Shown: piece after piece, positions 51,565-60,378 of the stretch
Numbering within the stretch: position 1 is the first letter of the stretch
Layout of the letters: each line of letters begins with the position of its first letter
Translations under genes and position numbers: made by a program
Assembly: GCA_934597175.1 (NCBI GenBank)
Contig: CAKTQR010000001.1
Span: forward strand, 1 to 64,000
Length of the DNA stretch: 64,000 nt
Source: an uncultured Oscillospiraceae bacterium
GTDB taxonomy: Bacteria > Bacillota > Clostridia > Oscillospirales > Oscillospiraceae
Reading direction: 5' to 3'
Notes under the pieces: model-generated
Database searches by the model: none
What the model was told of the DNA's origin: nothing
What the model saw: only the letters and a program-made list of their open reading frames with translations

Positions 51565-51871
51565 ATTCTGCGCTCCCTTCGGTTAAATTGACAGCGTCTT
51601 CATACATAGTTTTCGGGACATATATATCAACACCCTGACCGCTCATTCCGATTATAAGTCTGCCGAAATCGCCGTCGGCCGGGTATTGTCTTACACAGGG
51701 GATATCGTAAGCTTCGAGGAGATTGACGATCATCTCGTCACGCATGTCAAAGCTCATGCAGTGGGTGAGAAAAACGGGCTCTATAAGCTCGCCCTTTTCG
51801 TCCTTAGGCCAAGCATCCAGGAGCTTGCCGGTTATTCTTCTGCCCCATTCAAGCTTCAAATCATCTTCCAT
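51551..51871 (-). CDS. DUF2007-like small protein, 106 aa
   Basis: Residues about 35-100 have the DUF2007 pattern: a helix, then E-A-Y-D-I-P-C and a beta-rich part ending V-D-I-Y-V-P. DUF2007 proteins are possible signal-transducing modules; nothing specific is known. It overlaps the phosphohexomutase gene by 14 bases and follows rlmH by 17 bases, so one transcript is likely. Confidence 0.65.
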   Translation of the reverse strand: MEDDLKLEWGRRITGKLLDAWPKDEKGELIEPVFLTHCMSFDMRDEMIVNLLEAYDIPCVRQYPADGDFGRLIIGMSGQGVDIYVPKTMYEDAVNLTEGSAEYEEL

Positions 51872-51888
51872 ATGATAACCTCATTTTG

Positions 51889-52371
51889 TCATTTATGATA
51901 ACGAGAGCCTTCGATAATCTTAAAGCTCCGGTATATCTGCTCTGTAAGCATGACCCTTGCAAGATGGTGCGGAAAGGTCATTTCGCTCATGCCGAGGCGC
52001 ATGTCGGCACGCTTTTTTACGCTTTCCGCCATGCCGAACGAGCCGCCGATAATAAAGCATATCTTCCCTCTGCCGGAAAGGGCAAGGGCATTAATCTTTT
52101 GCGCAAGCTCTTCGCTTTTAAGCTGCTTTGCGCCGACGCACATGGCGACGACATAGGCATCTCTCGGTATCGCCTTTTCGATATCGGCGCTTTCACGCAC
52201 GAGCGCATTTTCAATCTCTTTATCCGAGGGCTTGTCGCCGAGCTTTGTCTCGGTAAGCTCAACGCACTCGAACTTGCAGTAGGCGGATAGTCTGCGGGCG
52301 TATTCGTTAAAGGCATCAATATAAAACTTTTCACGCAGTCTGCCCACGCATATGAGCTTTATATTGAGCAT
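51889..52371 (-). CDS. rlmH: 23S rRNA m3-pseudouridine-1915 methyltransferase RlmH, 160 aa
   Basis: The SPOUT-type knot is shown by C-F-I-I-G-G-S-F-G-M, T-F-P-H-H-L-A-R-V-M-L-T-E-Q-I-Y-R and the terminal Y-H-K. It modifies helix 69 of mature 70S ribosomes. It overlaps the YycJ-type gene by 13 bases; these genes are neighbours in Bacillus too. Confidence 0.97.
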   Translation of the reverse strand: MLNIKLICVGRLREKFYIDAFNEYARRLSAYCKFECVELTETKLGDKPSDKEIENALVRESADIEKAIPRDAYVVAMCVGAKQLKSEELAQKINALALSGRGKICFIIGGSFGMAESVKKRADMRLGMSEMTFPHHLARVMLTEQIYRSFKIIEGSRYHK

Positions 52372-53144
52372 TGTACGCTATCCTCCACGCTTACCGCAAG
52401 CATTTTATCCATCGGTGCAACATGAAGCCCGACTTTTTCGTCCGCTAAACCGGCGCACACGGTATTGAACGCTAACTGCGGTGTGTTATTTTCACGACTA
52501 AGATGCCCCACTATTATATCCCATGCGCCGGATTTTGCAAGATGTAAGGCAAGTTTTGCGCAATCTTCATTGGATAAATGTCCGTTTTCGGACAAAATGC
52601 GGCGTTTCAGGAAGTAAGGGTACGGGCCGTTGCGCAGCATTTCAAGGTCGTGGTTTGCCTCGATGAGCACCAGGCGAGCACCCTCAAGCCCGTAAACGAG
52701 CTCATCGGTTATGCTGCCGGTGTCGGTCGCAAAGGCAGCAACGGAGCTTCCCTCAAAGCGATAGCCGACGCTGAATTTCGAGTCATGCGGCGTGCGGAAG
52801 GCTTTGACATCAATGCCGCCCATGCCGAATGCTTCGTTTAATGGTACGGCGACAAGCCGGGGTTTGAGCTCCGGCTTCATTTTGGCGAGCACCTCGCAAA
52901 GCTCTGCGGGGGCAAATATACTTATATCATGGTGCTTTGCAAGCATGGAAAGTCCCGATATGTGATCGGAGTGCTCATGTGTAATGAGCACTCCGCATAA
53001 ATCCTGCGGCGAAAGTCCAAGCTCTTTAAGGGCGCAAACAGTTCTGCGCATGGATATCCCCGCATCTATAAGTATATTCGCTTCGCCGTCGGATATAAGG
53101 CCACAGTTACCTGTCGAGCCGCTGGCAAAAGTTACTATACGCAT
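52359..53144 (-). CDS. MBL-fold metallohydrolase, YycJ/WalJ type, 261 aa
   Basis: The metal motif T-H-E-H-S-D-H near residue 56 with F-A-S-G-S-T-G-N-C at the start and D-A-G-I-S-M-R. WalJ proteins are putative 5'-3' exonucleases linked to replication and cell division. The link with rlmH is conserved in Firmicutes, but walK/walR are absent from this window. Confidence 0.9.
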   Translation of the reverse strand: MRIVTFASGSTGNCGLISDGEANILIDAGISMRRTVCALKELGLSPQDLCGVLITHEHSDHISGLSMLAKHHDISIFAPAELCEVLAKMKPELKPRLVAVPLNEAFGMGGIDVKAFRTPHDSKFSVGYRFEGSSVAAFATDTGSITDELVYGLEGARLVLIEANHDLEMLRNGPYPYFLKRRILSENGHLSNEDCAKLALHLAKSGAWDIIVGHLSRENNTPQLAFNTVCAGLADEKVGLHVAPMDKMLAVSVEDSVQCSI

Positions 53145-53147
53145 GTT

Positions 53148-54452
53148 TTAACCTATTGCAATTACCTTTTCGTGAATTTCGGGTTCATCGGGAAAATCAA
53201 CGATGGAGATGTCCGCACCCAAGGCACGGAGCTTGCCCACAAAGTTTTCATATCCCCTTTCGATAAAGTGGATGTCTTCTATCTCGGTCGTACCGCTTGC
53301 ACACAGGCCGGCAATGACCATTGCCGCACCGGCTCTGAGGTCGCATGCCATGACGGGAGCTCCCGTAAGCTTTGCGCTGCCCTCGAAAATGGCTATTCTG
53401 CCGTCGACCTGAATGTCAGCGCCCATCTTGCGAAGCTCGTTGACATACTTGAAGCGGTTGTCGTAGATGCCCTCGGTGATGACCGAAGTGCCGCTTGCCA
53501 TGGACAAAAGTGCGCCCATCTGCGGCTGCATGTCGGTCGGAAAACCGGGATAAGGCAGGGTCTTGACATTTGCCTTGCGCAGATTACCGTTGCCCTTGAC
53601 GAGAACGGAATCCTCATACTCAAGAACGATAGTGCCGGTCTCACGCAGTTTCGCCGAGATACAGTCAAGGTGCTTGGGGATGACATTTTTGACCAAGACC
53701 TCGCCGCCGGTGGCTGCCGCTGCGACCATGTAAGTGCCCGCCTCGATCTGGTCGGGAATGATGGAATAGCTGCCGCCGTGGAGTTTGTCGACGCCGTTAA
53801 CCTTGATCGTATCCGTGCCTGCGCCTCTGATATCGGCGCCCATGGAGTTGAGGAAGTTTGCAAGGTCGACGATATGCGGCTCACGGGCTGCATTTTCTAT
53901 TATAGTTCTGCCGGAAGCAAGCGTTGCGGCAAGAATGATATTCATCGTTGCGCCGACGGAGACCTTGTCAAGGTATATCTTCGCTCCGTGCAGTCTGCCG
54001 TCGGGAGCTTCGGCGTAAACAAAGCCGTTTTTGACCTCGATATCGGCACCGAGTGCGTTCATACCCTTGATGTGCTGATCTATCGGGCGAACGCCGAAGT
54101 TGCAGCCGCCGGGCATGGTGGTCTTTGCGCTTCCGAAGCGGCTGAGCATTGCGCCGATGAGATAATAAGATGCACGGATCTTGCGCATAAGATCAAAGGG
54201 TGCATCGGAGAATTTAACATTACGACTGTCGATTTCTATGGTAGAGCCGTTTATAAGCCTGACCTCCGCACCAAGATGAGTGAGGATCGTCAGCAGCATA
54301 TCCGTGTCGCTTATCTGCGGCATATTTTCAATGCGGCAGACACCGTCGACCATTAGTGCGGCGGGGATAATTGCGACCGCTGCATTTTTTGCTCCGCTTA
54401 TTTCAACTTCGCCCTGAAGAGGCTTTCCGCCCTTAATCACATACTTTTCCAT
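53148..54452 (-). CDS. murA: UDP-GlcNAc 1-carboxyvinyltransferase MurA (second copy), 434 aa
   Basis: A canonical EPSP synthase-like fold with K22-N23 (S-G-A-K-N-A-A) and active-site C117 in MPGGCNFGVRPIDQH. It is longer and more family-typical than the dcw copy at 25481-26734, so it is probably the main enzyme. The ATG at 54452 has AAAGGTG upstream, and an extended -10 promoter lies at 54497-54505. Confidence 0.95.
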   Translation of the reverse strand: MEKYVIKGGKPLQGEVEISGAKNAAVAIIPAALMVDGVCRIENMPQISDTDMLLTILTHLGAEVRLINGSTIEIDSRNVKFSDAPFDLMRKIRASYYLIGAMLSRFGSAKTTMPGGCNFGVRPIDQHIKGMNALGADIEVKNGFVYAEAPDGRLHGAKIYLDKVSVGATMNIILAATLASGRTIIENAAREPHIVDLANFLNSMGADIRGAGTDTIKVNGVDKLHGGSYSIIPDQIEAGTYMVAAAATGGEVLVKNVIPKHLDCISAKLRETGTIVLEYEDSVLVKGNGNLRKANVKTLPYPGFPTDMQPQMGALLSMASGTSVITEGIYDNRFKYVNELRKMGADIQVDGRIAIFEGSAKLTGAPVMACDLRAGAAMVIAGLCASGTTEIEDIHFIERGYENFVGKLRALGADISIVDFPDEPEIHEKVIAIG

Positions 54453-54496
54453 TTGGTACACCTTTCGTGTGATGCGCCCATCCGCATCGGCTTAGT

Positions 54497-54505
54497 ATTA
54501 TAGCA
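54497..54505 (-). promoter_or_regulatory. Extended -10 promoter of the second murA
   Basis: TGC-TATAAT on the minus strand, about 45 bases before the ATG. A matching -35 is not clear. Confidence 0.55.
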
Positions 54506-54549
54506 TAGGGTATCTATGATGGCAATTAGTAATTGTAAACAAATCGTAA

Positions 54550-55092
54550 CTATTTTCTTTGGTCAAGAATCCGTTTTGCCTTCAGCACGGCAATGATCGT
54601 CTTGCCGTCGTCTATCTCGCCGGACATGACCATGTCGGCAAGCTCGTCGATATGGTGCTTCTCAACGCTGAGAAACTCGCCCTCGTCCGGGTGGCTCTTT
54701 CCGGCGTGGAGTCCCTGCGCAAGATAGATATGCAAAACCTCGGTGGAAAAGCCCGGAGAAGTGCAGCTCGGCCCGAGATAAGTAAGCTCATCTGCCGAAA
54801 AGCCCGTCTCCTCGGAAAGTTCCCTTACCGCACACTCACGGTGATCCTCGCCCTTTTCGAGCTTGCCTGCCGGAGCTTCGAGCATAAGCTTGCCGATAGG
54901 ATAGCGGAACTGGCGGACGCAGTAGCAAAAGCCGTCGTCATCAACAGGCAGTATCGTGACACCGCCGGGATGCTCAACGACCTCACGCTTGACTATACTT
55001 CCGTCGCACAGCTCGGCGTGGTCAAGCGTTACATTTACGATGACGCCGCTGTACTTGAGCTCACTATCTATTTTCTTCTCTGACAGGTCCAT
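54550..55092 (-). CDS. NUDIX hydrolase, ADP-ribose pyrophosphatase type, 180 aa
   Basis: The Nudix box is complete: G, five residues, E, seven residues, R-E-L-S-E-E-T-G, starting near residue 76. The N-terminal Y-S-G-V-I-V-N-V-T and D-G-S-I-V-K-R-E-V-V-E-H-P-G-G and the A-P-A-G-K-L-E lead-in match ADP-ribose pyrophosphatases. It recycles ADP-ribose or a related nucleotide sugar. It seems to be a single gene. Confidence 0.93.
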   Translation of the reverse strand: MDLSEKKIDSELKYSGVIVNVTLDHAELCDGSIVKREVVEHPGGVTILPVDDDGFCYCVRQFRYPIGKLMLEAPAGKLEKGEDHRECAVRELSEETGFSADELTYLGPSCTSPGFSTEVLHIYLAQGLHAGKSHPDEGEFLSVEKHHIDELADMVMSGEIDDGKTIIAVLKAKRILDQRK

Positions 55093-55245
55093 AATACCCT
55101 CGGTAAAAAATAATTATCGCTTTACATAATGCGCATCTAGTATATCATCAATGTTTCAGCTTTACCATAATTTTTGTATGGAAATGTGAACTTTTTTTCG
55201 TTAAAATCGAGATTGTAAACGAATTTTTTTAGAGTGTTATATATT

Positions 55246-55274
55246 TTGAAACCAAGTCGTAACTATTATGTAAT
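55246..55274 (+). promoter_or_regulatory. Promoter of the 75-aa gene
   Basis: TTGAAA, a 17-base spacer and TGTAAT, about 26 bases before the ATG. The rest of the ~200-base gap is strongly AT-rich with no other gene. Confidence 0.55.
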
Positions 55275-55300
55275 TTATCAAAAATACGAGGAAAAATATT

Positions 55301-55528
55301 ATGTTATCCGAAACTGCCGACAAAGAAGCTCTCGCACTGGTGCTCGACGGCGAGAGCTTTACAAACGACGAGCTGTGCGCAAGGATTAGGTCTGCCCTCC
55401 CGGCGGACGGCCGCAGCCTTGACGCAGACATTTATACATACGGCGGCAAAACGCTGATCCTTGCCTACCCCACTCCCCCGCTGCGGCAGCGTGTGGGCGA
55501 GTCTGCGCTGAGGCTAAACCGAAGATAA
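55301..55528 (+). CDS. Unrecognised small protein, 75 aa
   Basis: I do not recognise it. It starts M-L-S-E-T-A-D-K-E-A-L-A-L-V-L and has an acidic first half with an alpha-helical look, then a beta-like run (Y-T-Y-G-G-K-T-L-I-L-A-Y-P) and a basic end (L-R-L-N-R-R). GAGGAAA lies before the ATG and a promoter is visible, which support it being real. It stands alone on the plus strand between minus-strand genes. Confidence 0.65.
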   Translation: MLSETADKEALALVLDGESFTNDELCARIRSALPADGRSLDADIYTYGGKTLILAYPTPPLRQRVGESALRLNRR

Positions 55529-55532
55529 AAAA

Positions 55533-55558
55533 CACCGCCTGCATTTTTGCAGACGGTG
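55533..55558. terminator. Terminator between the 75-aa gene and the O-antigen-ligase-like gene
   Basis: CACCGCCTGCA, loop and TGCAGACGGTG (one mismatch). The minus-strand side runs into TTTTTT, so it mainly ends the gene at 55566-56903. The plus-strand tail is weaker. Confidence 0.75.
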
Positions 55559-55565
55559 AAATTTG

Positions 55566-56903
55566 TTATTTGCTTTTTGTCCTCAATGCGCCGTCCAAGA
55601 GTCCGAGTGTCATCCAGTAAAACGGCGCTGTCAGGAACATGCTGATGCCGAAGAACGCCTGTATGCAATAGCACAGCACCGCAGCTCCGCAGGCTGTGGC
55701 AGCCGGTGAGGCATTGCCGTGCTTTATCCACTTTGCGGCCGCAAGCACGAGTGCCGCAAGGTAGGCAAGCAGAGCGAATATACCTTGGTGGAACAGGATG
55801 TTCAAATATTCGTTGTGCGCCGTGTCTATCTCGGCGACGAGCTCCACGCCCTTGTTGGGGTCATAGCGAGTGAACGCATCGATCTTGGCGTAGCTCATGG
55901 TGTCAGGCCCTGTGCCAAACCATAGGTTATCGGGTATCTTCTCAATGACATTCTTCCAGATATAAATTCTACTCGAGCCGAAGCTGTCGCTGACATTGCC
56001 GTGCAGAAGCTCGTGTGCCTCGTGCAGCATACCGCCGCCGATATCGGCAATGTAGAGGAATACAAGTGCAAGGACAAACAGGACGAGTATCGCTATCGCA
56101 ATTATCTTTCTAGTTTTTGCGGACACGGGCAGGACGACAGGCAGTGCAAGCACCGCTCCGCCGAACACACCGACGAGACCTGCCATGACGGACATTTTTA
56201 ACAGTACGAACAGCGCAGCCGCCGTCGGGATAAGGAGCACAAAGCGCCATTTGCCCTTCATGCGCACCACTGCGACCCACAGCAGCGTTATTGCAACGCA
56301 CAAAAAGCCCGCAACAAGGTCGGTGTTGCCGATAGTGCCGAGATATGCGCCGGAATAGTCAACGCCCGCTCCGAAGTAGTTTAGATCACCGGGATACAGG
56401 CCGAATGGGTTGCCGCCGTACAGCTGGATGATGCTGATAGCGCTGAAGCACAGCAGCGAGCCGCCGAGAAGATACGCCATCCAGGACTTTACCCTGCCGA
56501 AGCTCGACAGGAACACAGCCGTCAGCACATACAAGGCTATGCTGCGCACGCCCTCGTAGCGTGAAACGCCGACCCAGGTTTCGCTTTTGTAGGGAGACAG
56601 GAGTGCCGATATGACCGTCAGCAGCAGGAATATAAGCAGCAGGCGCTGCACCCATGTGCTTTCTTTTATATATGCCTTGAGCTCCTGCTTTGAAACGACC
56701 TCGGTCGCAAGGCTTGCCGGTATCAATACGAGCGTCAGGATGACATAGCCGCCGCATATTATATTGAACACCGTGAGCTTTGCCTCGGTGATCCCGCTGT
56801 AGCCGGATGAATCAAACCAGAACAGGAACACCGTCAGCATGAGCACTATAAACACATAACTCAGTTTTGTAAAAACATCCTCTGAGTGCTTTTTTTGTTT
56901 CAT
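55566..56903 (-). CDS. O-antigen ligase/polymerase-like (Wzy/WaaL) membrane protein, 445 aa
   Basis: About 12 hydrophobic segments with one large loop near residues 290-360 carrying G-S-S-R-I-Y-I-W-K-N-V-I-E and D-T-A-H-N-E-Y-L-N-I-L-F-H-Q-G, the PF04932-type signature (H-N-E-Y, G). Such proteins join or polymerise surface glycans. No glycosyltransferase genes are adjacent, so the glycan is unknown. A promoter and GAGGTG precede the ATG. Confidence 0.85.
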   Translation of the reverse strand: MKQKKHSEDVFTKLSYVFIVLMLTVFLFWFDSSGYSGITEAKLTVFNIICGGYVILTLVLIPASLATEVVSKQELKAYIKESTWVQRLLLIFLLLTVISALLSPYKSETWVGVSRYEGVRSIALYVLTAVFLSSFGRVKSWMAYLLGGSLLCFSAISIIQLYGGNPFGLYPGDLNYFGAGVDYSGAYLGTIGNTDLVAGFLCVAITLLWVAVVRMKGKWRFVLLIPTAAALFVLLKMSVMAGLVGVFGGAVLALPVVLPVSAKTRKIIAIAILVLFVLALVFLYIADIGGGMLHEAHELLHGNVSDSFGSSRIYIWKNVIEKIPDNLWFGTGPDTMSYAKIDAFTRYDPNKGVELVAEIDTAHNEYLNILFHQGIFALLAYLAALVLAAAKWIKHGNASPAATACGAAVLCYCIQAFFGISMFLTAPFYWMTLGLLDGALRTKSK

Positions 56904-56933
56904 TATGCACCTCTTGTAAGCTTTGCTGAATTT

Positions 56934-56962
56934 AGTTTAGATAATAAATCCTAAAAAGTCAA
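56934..56962 (-). promoter_or_regulatory. Promoter of the O-antigen-ligase-like gene
   Basis: TTGACT, a 17-base spacer and TAAACT on the minus strand, about 30 bases before the ATG. Confidence 0.7.
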
Positions 56963-56997
56963 TAACAACAAAAATTTTCGCCGTTCATTTTGCCAGA

Positions 56998-57026
56998 TTG
57001 AATATTCTCCGATGCGGTGGTATAAT
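56998..57026 (+). promoter_or_regulatory. Promoter of nhaC
   Basis: TTGAAT, a 17-base spacer and TATAAT. The expected start at about 57033 fits the ATG at 57052 and excludes the earlier in-frame starts. Confidence 0.75.
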
Positions 57027-57051
57027 CGGTGCAATTTTCATGGAGGCGCTT

Positions 57052-58380
57052 ATGGAGCTCGCTGCTGCGTTTATTATATTTATAATGTGTGTCGCCGTGT
57101 CGCTGATACTGGATATATCGATGCTCGCTCCCCTGCTGGTCGGCTTTGTGCTGTTTAGCGCACTTGCCGTGCACAAGGGCTTTGCGCTCAAGGCCGTGCT
57201 CAAGATGGCCGTCGGAAGTCTAAAGGAGTCGTTCATCGTCGTGGGTATACTGCTGCTTATCGGCTGCCTTACGGGGCTTTGGCGCTCAAGCGGCACGGTA
57301 GCGTATTTTGTCACGCTCGGTGTCTCCGTCATGCCGCCGTCGTTTTTCCTGCTGGCGGCGTTTCTGCTTTCCGCCGTCATGTCCTTTGCCATCGGCACGA
57401 GCTTCGGCGTCACCGCAACGGCAGGTGTTATCATTATGAGCATCGCCCACGCAGGCGGCATTTCGCCGATACCCGTTGCGGGTGCTGTGCTGTCAGGCGT
57501 TTATGTCGGCGACCGTGGCTCACCGGCGTCGTCGGCTGCTAATCTCGTCGCCGCCGTCACGGGTACGGATGTTGAAAAGAATATAAAGATCATGCTCAAA
57601 AGCGGCGCTGTGCCGTTTGTACTGTGCTGCGTTATCTACGGCATTCTGTCGGTGTTCTACCCTATGCAGAGCACCGATTCGCAGGTGCTCACAGAGCTCG
57701 GCGAGGAATTTAAGCTTTCGTGGCTGTGCCTTTTCCCTGCGATTTTGATGATAATTCTGCCGTTTTGCAAGGTCAAGGTCAAATGGGCGATGGCGATAGA
57801 TATCGTCGTGTCGTTCGTGCTTGCCATGGTGACGCAGGGCGCAGGCTTTGTCGATTGCTTCAAAACCATGCTGCTCGGCTTTGAGCCGCAAAACGCCGCT
57901 CTTTCGACCATGCTCTCGGGCGGCGGCGTGAAGTCCATGCTCACCATCTGCGGAATTTTGCTCCTCTCCGGCACATACGGCGGCATTTTCCACGGCACGG
58001 GTATGCTTGACGGACTTTCGGAAAAGCTTATAATATTAAGAGGTAAGGTCGGTCGCTTCCCCGTCATGGTGCTGCTCTCGTTTGCGGTCAGTATCGTATT
58101 CTGCAATCAGACGATAGGCGTTATCATGCTCAACCAGCTGTCCGAGTGCTTGTACGGCACGGAAGATGACGAGCGCTACAGCAAGATGATAGATATCGAA
58201 AACTCGGTCATCGTCATTGCGGGGCTCGTCCCGTGGTGCATCGCCTGCTCCGTGCCGCTTGCAATGATGAATGTCGGCGCTGCGGCCGTTCCCTTGGCGT
58301 TCTACCTTTGGCTTATCCCGCTGTGCACCGCTTTTTCACGCAAAAAGCTAAGAGATAAAAGGTCAATAACGGAGGTTTGA
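57052..58380 (+). CDS. nhaC: NhaC-family Na+/H+ antiporter-like transporter, 442 aa
   Basis: About 11 membrane segments with the family features S-F-A-I-G-T-S-F-G-V-T-A-T-A-G, Y-V-G-D-R-G-S-P-A-S-S-A-A-N and the C-terminal S-V-P-L-A-M-M-N-V-G. It could exchange Na+ for H+ or an organic acid. The ATG at 57052 has GGAGG 5 bases upstream. The flavoprotein gene follows after 2 bases, so they are cotranscribed. Confidence 0.87.
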   Translation: MELAAAFIIFIMCVAVSLILDISMLAPLLVGFVLFSALAVHKGFALKAVLKMAVGSLKESFIVVGILLLIGCLTGLWRSSGTVAYFVTLGVSVMPPSFFLLAAFLLSAVMSFAIGTSFGVTATAGVIIMSIAHAGGISPIPVAGAVLSGVYVGDRGSPASSAANLVAAVTGTDVEKNIKIMLKSGAVPFVLCCVIYGILSVFYPMQSTDSQVLTELGEEFKLSWLCLFPAILMIILPFCKVKVKWAMAIDIVVSFVLAMVTQGAGFVDCFKTMLLGFEPQNAALSTMLSGGGVKSMLTICGILLLSGTYGGIFHGTGMLDGLSEKLIILRGKVGRFPVMVLLSFAVSIVFCNQTIGVIMLNQLSECLYGTEDDERYSKMIDIENSVIVIAGLVPWCIACSVPLAMMNVGAAAVPLAFYLWLIPLCTAFSRKKLRDKRSITEV

Positions 58381-58382
58381 AG

Positions 58383-59003
58383 ATGAAGGTTTTAATTATC
58401 AACGGAAGTCCCAGAGCGTGCGGCAACACTGCTGCCGCCCTCGATGAGATGAAGAAGATCTTTACCGCCGAGGGTGTCGAATTTGAGGAAGTGCATGTAG
58501 GCCAGCTTGAGCTTCACAGCTGCATTTCCTGCGGAAGCTGCTCCAAAACCGGCAAATGCGTCTTTGACGACGAGGTCAACAAGACCGCAGCCCTGCTCAA
58601 GGAGTGCGACGGCGTTGTCATCGGCAGCCCCGTACACTTTGCACAAGCGCCCGGTGCGCTCACCTCGTTCGTGTCTCGACTGTTTTACAGCACATGGGCG
58701 GTGGACAAGTCTATGAAGCTCGGTGCAGTCATCGTAAGCGCAAGGCGCTCGGGTACGACAGCCACATTTGACGAGCTCAACAAGTTCTTTACCATATCTC
58801 AAATGCCGGTGGTGTCGGGCCGGTACTGGAACAATGTCTACGGCAGAGCCCCGGGCGAATCGGTGCAGGACGCAGAGGGCATGCAAAATGCCCGCTATGT
58901 TGCACGCAACATGGTGTTCCTAATGAAGAGCATTGCCCTCGGCAAAGAGCAGCTCGGTCTGCCCAATCAAGAGAATGTCGTGTTCACAAACTTCATAAGA
59001 TAA
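58383..59003 (+). CDS. Flavodoxin-family NAD(P)H oxidoreductase/iron-sulfur flavoprotein, 206 aa
   Basis: The FMN loop is V-L-I-I-N-G-S-P-R-A-C-G-N-T near the start, with a Cys cluster C-I-S-C-G-S-C-S-K-T-G-K-C near residue 50 that in related proteins binds an iron-sulfur cluster, then the G-S-P-V-H-F loop. Its substrate is unknown. It follows nhaC in the same operon; GGAGG lies 7 bases before the ATG. The truncated flavoprotein at the left edge is a relative. Confidence 0.88.
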   Translation: MKVLIINGSPRACGNTAAALDEMKKIFTAEGVEFEEVHVGQLELHSCISCGSCSKTGKCVFDDEVNKTAALLKECDGVVIGSPVHFAQAPGALTSFVSRLFYSTWAVDKSMKLGAVIVSARRSGTTATFDELNKFFTISQMPVVSGRYWNNVYGRAPGESVQDAEGMQNARYVARNMVFLMKSIALGKEQLGLPNQENVVFTNFIR

Positions 59004-59009
59004 AATTAG

Positions 59010-59046
59010 CCGGAGGAGTGCTGTTGCTCCTCCGGTCATTTTATTT
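59010..59046. terminator. Terminator of the nhaC operon and malY-type gene
   Basis: CCGGAGGAG, an 8-base loop and CTCCTCCGG, followed on the plus strand by TCATTTTATTTT. It overlaps the end of the opposing minus-strand gene. Confidence 0.85.
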
Positions 59047-60258
59047 TGAGTTGTGCTTTTCTATGGCGTCGATCATGCGGTCGAGGCCGGTTTTTATTAT
59101 CGAGCGGGGCATTGCAAGGTTGAGGCGGATATATCCTTCGGCATTGCCGACAAACAGCGAGTTTCCACCTTCGAGCAGGACACCGGCTTTGTTTGCGAAG
59201 AAGCCCGGCATGTCCTCAACATCTGGCAGGCACTTGCTGAGGTCTACCCATGCAAGATAGGTCGCCTCGGGGATGTACATCACGGCATCGGGCAGCTTCT
59301 CTGTAAGATACTGCTTTACAAAGGCAAAGTTTGCGTCGAGGTATTTCTTGAGCTCCTCGTGCCATGCTCCGCCGACCTCGTATGCCGCCTTTGCCGCCGT
59401 GAGCGACATGGGGTTTACCATGCCGAACAGCTTGTCTCTGTCCTTGAAGCGCTCACGCAGCGCAGCGTCACGGATGATGATATTTGAAAACGCAAGACCG
59501 GCCATGTTAAAAGTCTTGGTCGGCGCCATGCAGGTGATGAGCTTGGGATAATCGGTCATGACCTTGGCCATCGGGATATGGCGGCTGCCGCAGCGGATAA
59601 GATCGCAGTGTATCTCATCGGACACGACCCACAGATTATATTTCTTCATTATCTCGGCTGCCTTTTTGAGCTCCTGCTCGGTCCACATTCTGCCGCTGGG
59701 ATTCTGCGGATTGCACCAGAAAACGAGCTTGCAGGACGGGTCGGCGCACTTTTTCTCAAAATCGTCAAAGTCGACCTTAAATGTGCCGTCGGACTTTTTG
59801 AGCATAGGCGATGTCAGGATACCGACGCCGGCGTACTCGGCGGCATGGGCAAAGTAGCCGTATGCGGGGGTGTTCACAAGCACCATTTCGTCTTTGGTGC
59901 ACAGGGTCTCGGTAAGCTGATAAAGCGCCGGAATTATGCCGGGCGAAACGCACAGCTGCTCCTGCGGGAAGCTCCAGTCATAGTGGTCAGCGCACCACTT
60001 GGAAAACGCCTCATAATACTCGCTGTCGTAAAGGCCGGTGTAGCCGAAGATGCGGCGGTCGATGCGGCTGCGCAGTGCGTCGAGTATCTCGGGAGCAACG
60101 CCGAACTCCATGTCGGCGACCCACATGCGCACAAATTCCTCGTCCTTATAAGGGAAAACTTTCTCCGGTCCGGCGTGGAAAATATAGTCCCTAAAGCCAT
60201 CGGTATTGAGCGCATTTGTATGGCGGCGGTCGATTATCTCGTCAAAGTTGTAGTTCAT
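59041..60258 (-). CDS. PLP-dependent MalY/PatB-type C-S lyase/aminotransferase, 405 aa
   Basis: A class I/II aminotransferase fold. The Schiff-base lysine is in P-T-K-T-F-N-M-A-G-L near residue 248, and Y-G-Y-F-A-H, N-P-Q-N-P-S-G-R and S-D-E-I-H-C-D-L are present. The N-terminal N-F-D-E-I-I-D-R-R-H-T-N-A-L is the MalY/PatB hallmark. It probably cleaves cystathionine or other cysteine conjugates. It is a single gene. Confidence 0.93.
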   Translation of the reverse strand: MNYNFDEIIDRRHTNALNTDGFRDYIFHAGPEKVFPYKDEEFVRMWVADMEFGVAPEILDALRSRIDRRIFGYTGLYDSEYYEAFSKWCADHYDWSFPQEQLCVSPGIIPALYQLTETLCTKDEMVLVNTPAYGYFAHAAEYAGVGILTSPMLKKSDGTFKVDFDDFEKKCADPSCKLVFWCNPQNPSGRMWTEQELKKAAEIMKKYNLWVVSDEIHCDLIRCGSRHIPMAKVMTDYPKLITCMAPTKTFNMAGLAFSNIIIRDAALRERFKDRDKLFGMVNPMSLTAAKAAYEVGGAWHEELKKYLDANFAFVKQYLTEKLPDAVMYIPEATYLAWVDLSKCLPDVEDMPGFFANKAGVLLEGGNSLFVGNAEGYIRLNLAMPRSIIKTGLDRMIDAIEKHNSK

Positions 60259-60378
60259 TTTAAGCTCCTTGTATTTAAGACTTTTGCCTCGCTTTATGTG
60301 CTCATTATAAGCGACATACAGGGTCGGGAAAAGATATTGGTCGATTTATGAGCTGCTAATAAATTTCATAGTGACGCA

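Noticed and set aside
53172..54356. A 394-codon open frame opposite the second murA
   Set aside because: Antisense shadow of a clear murA with no independent start signals.
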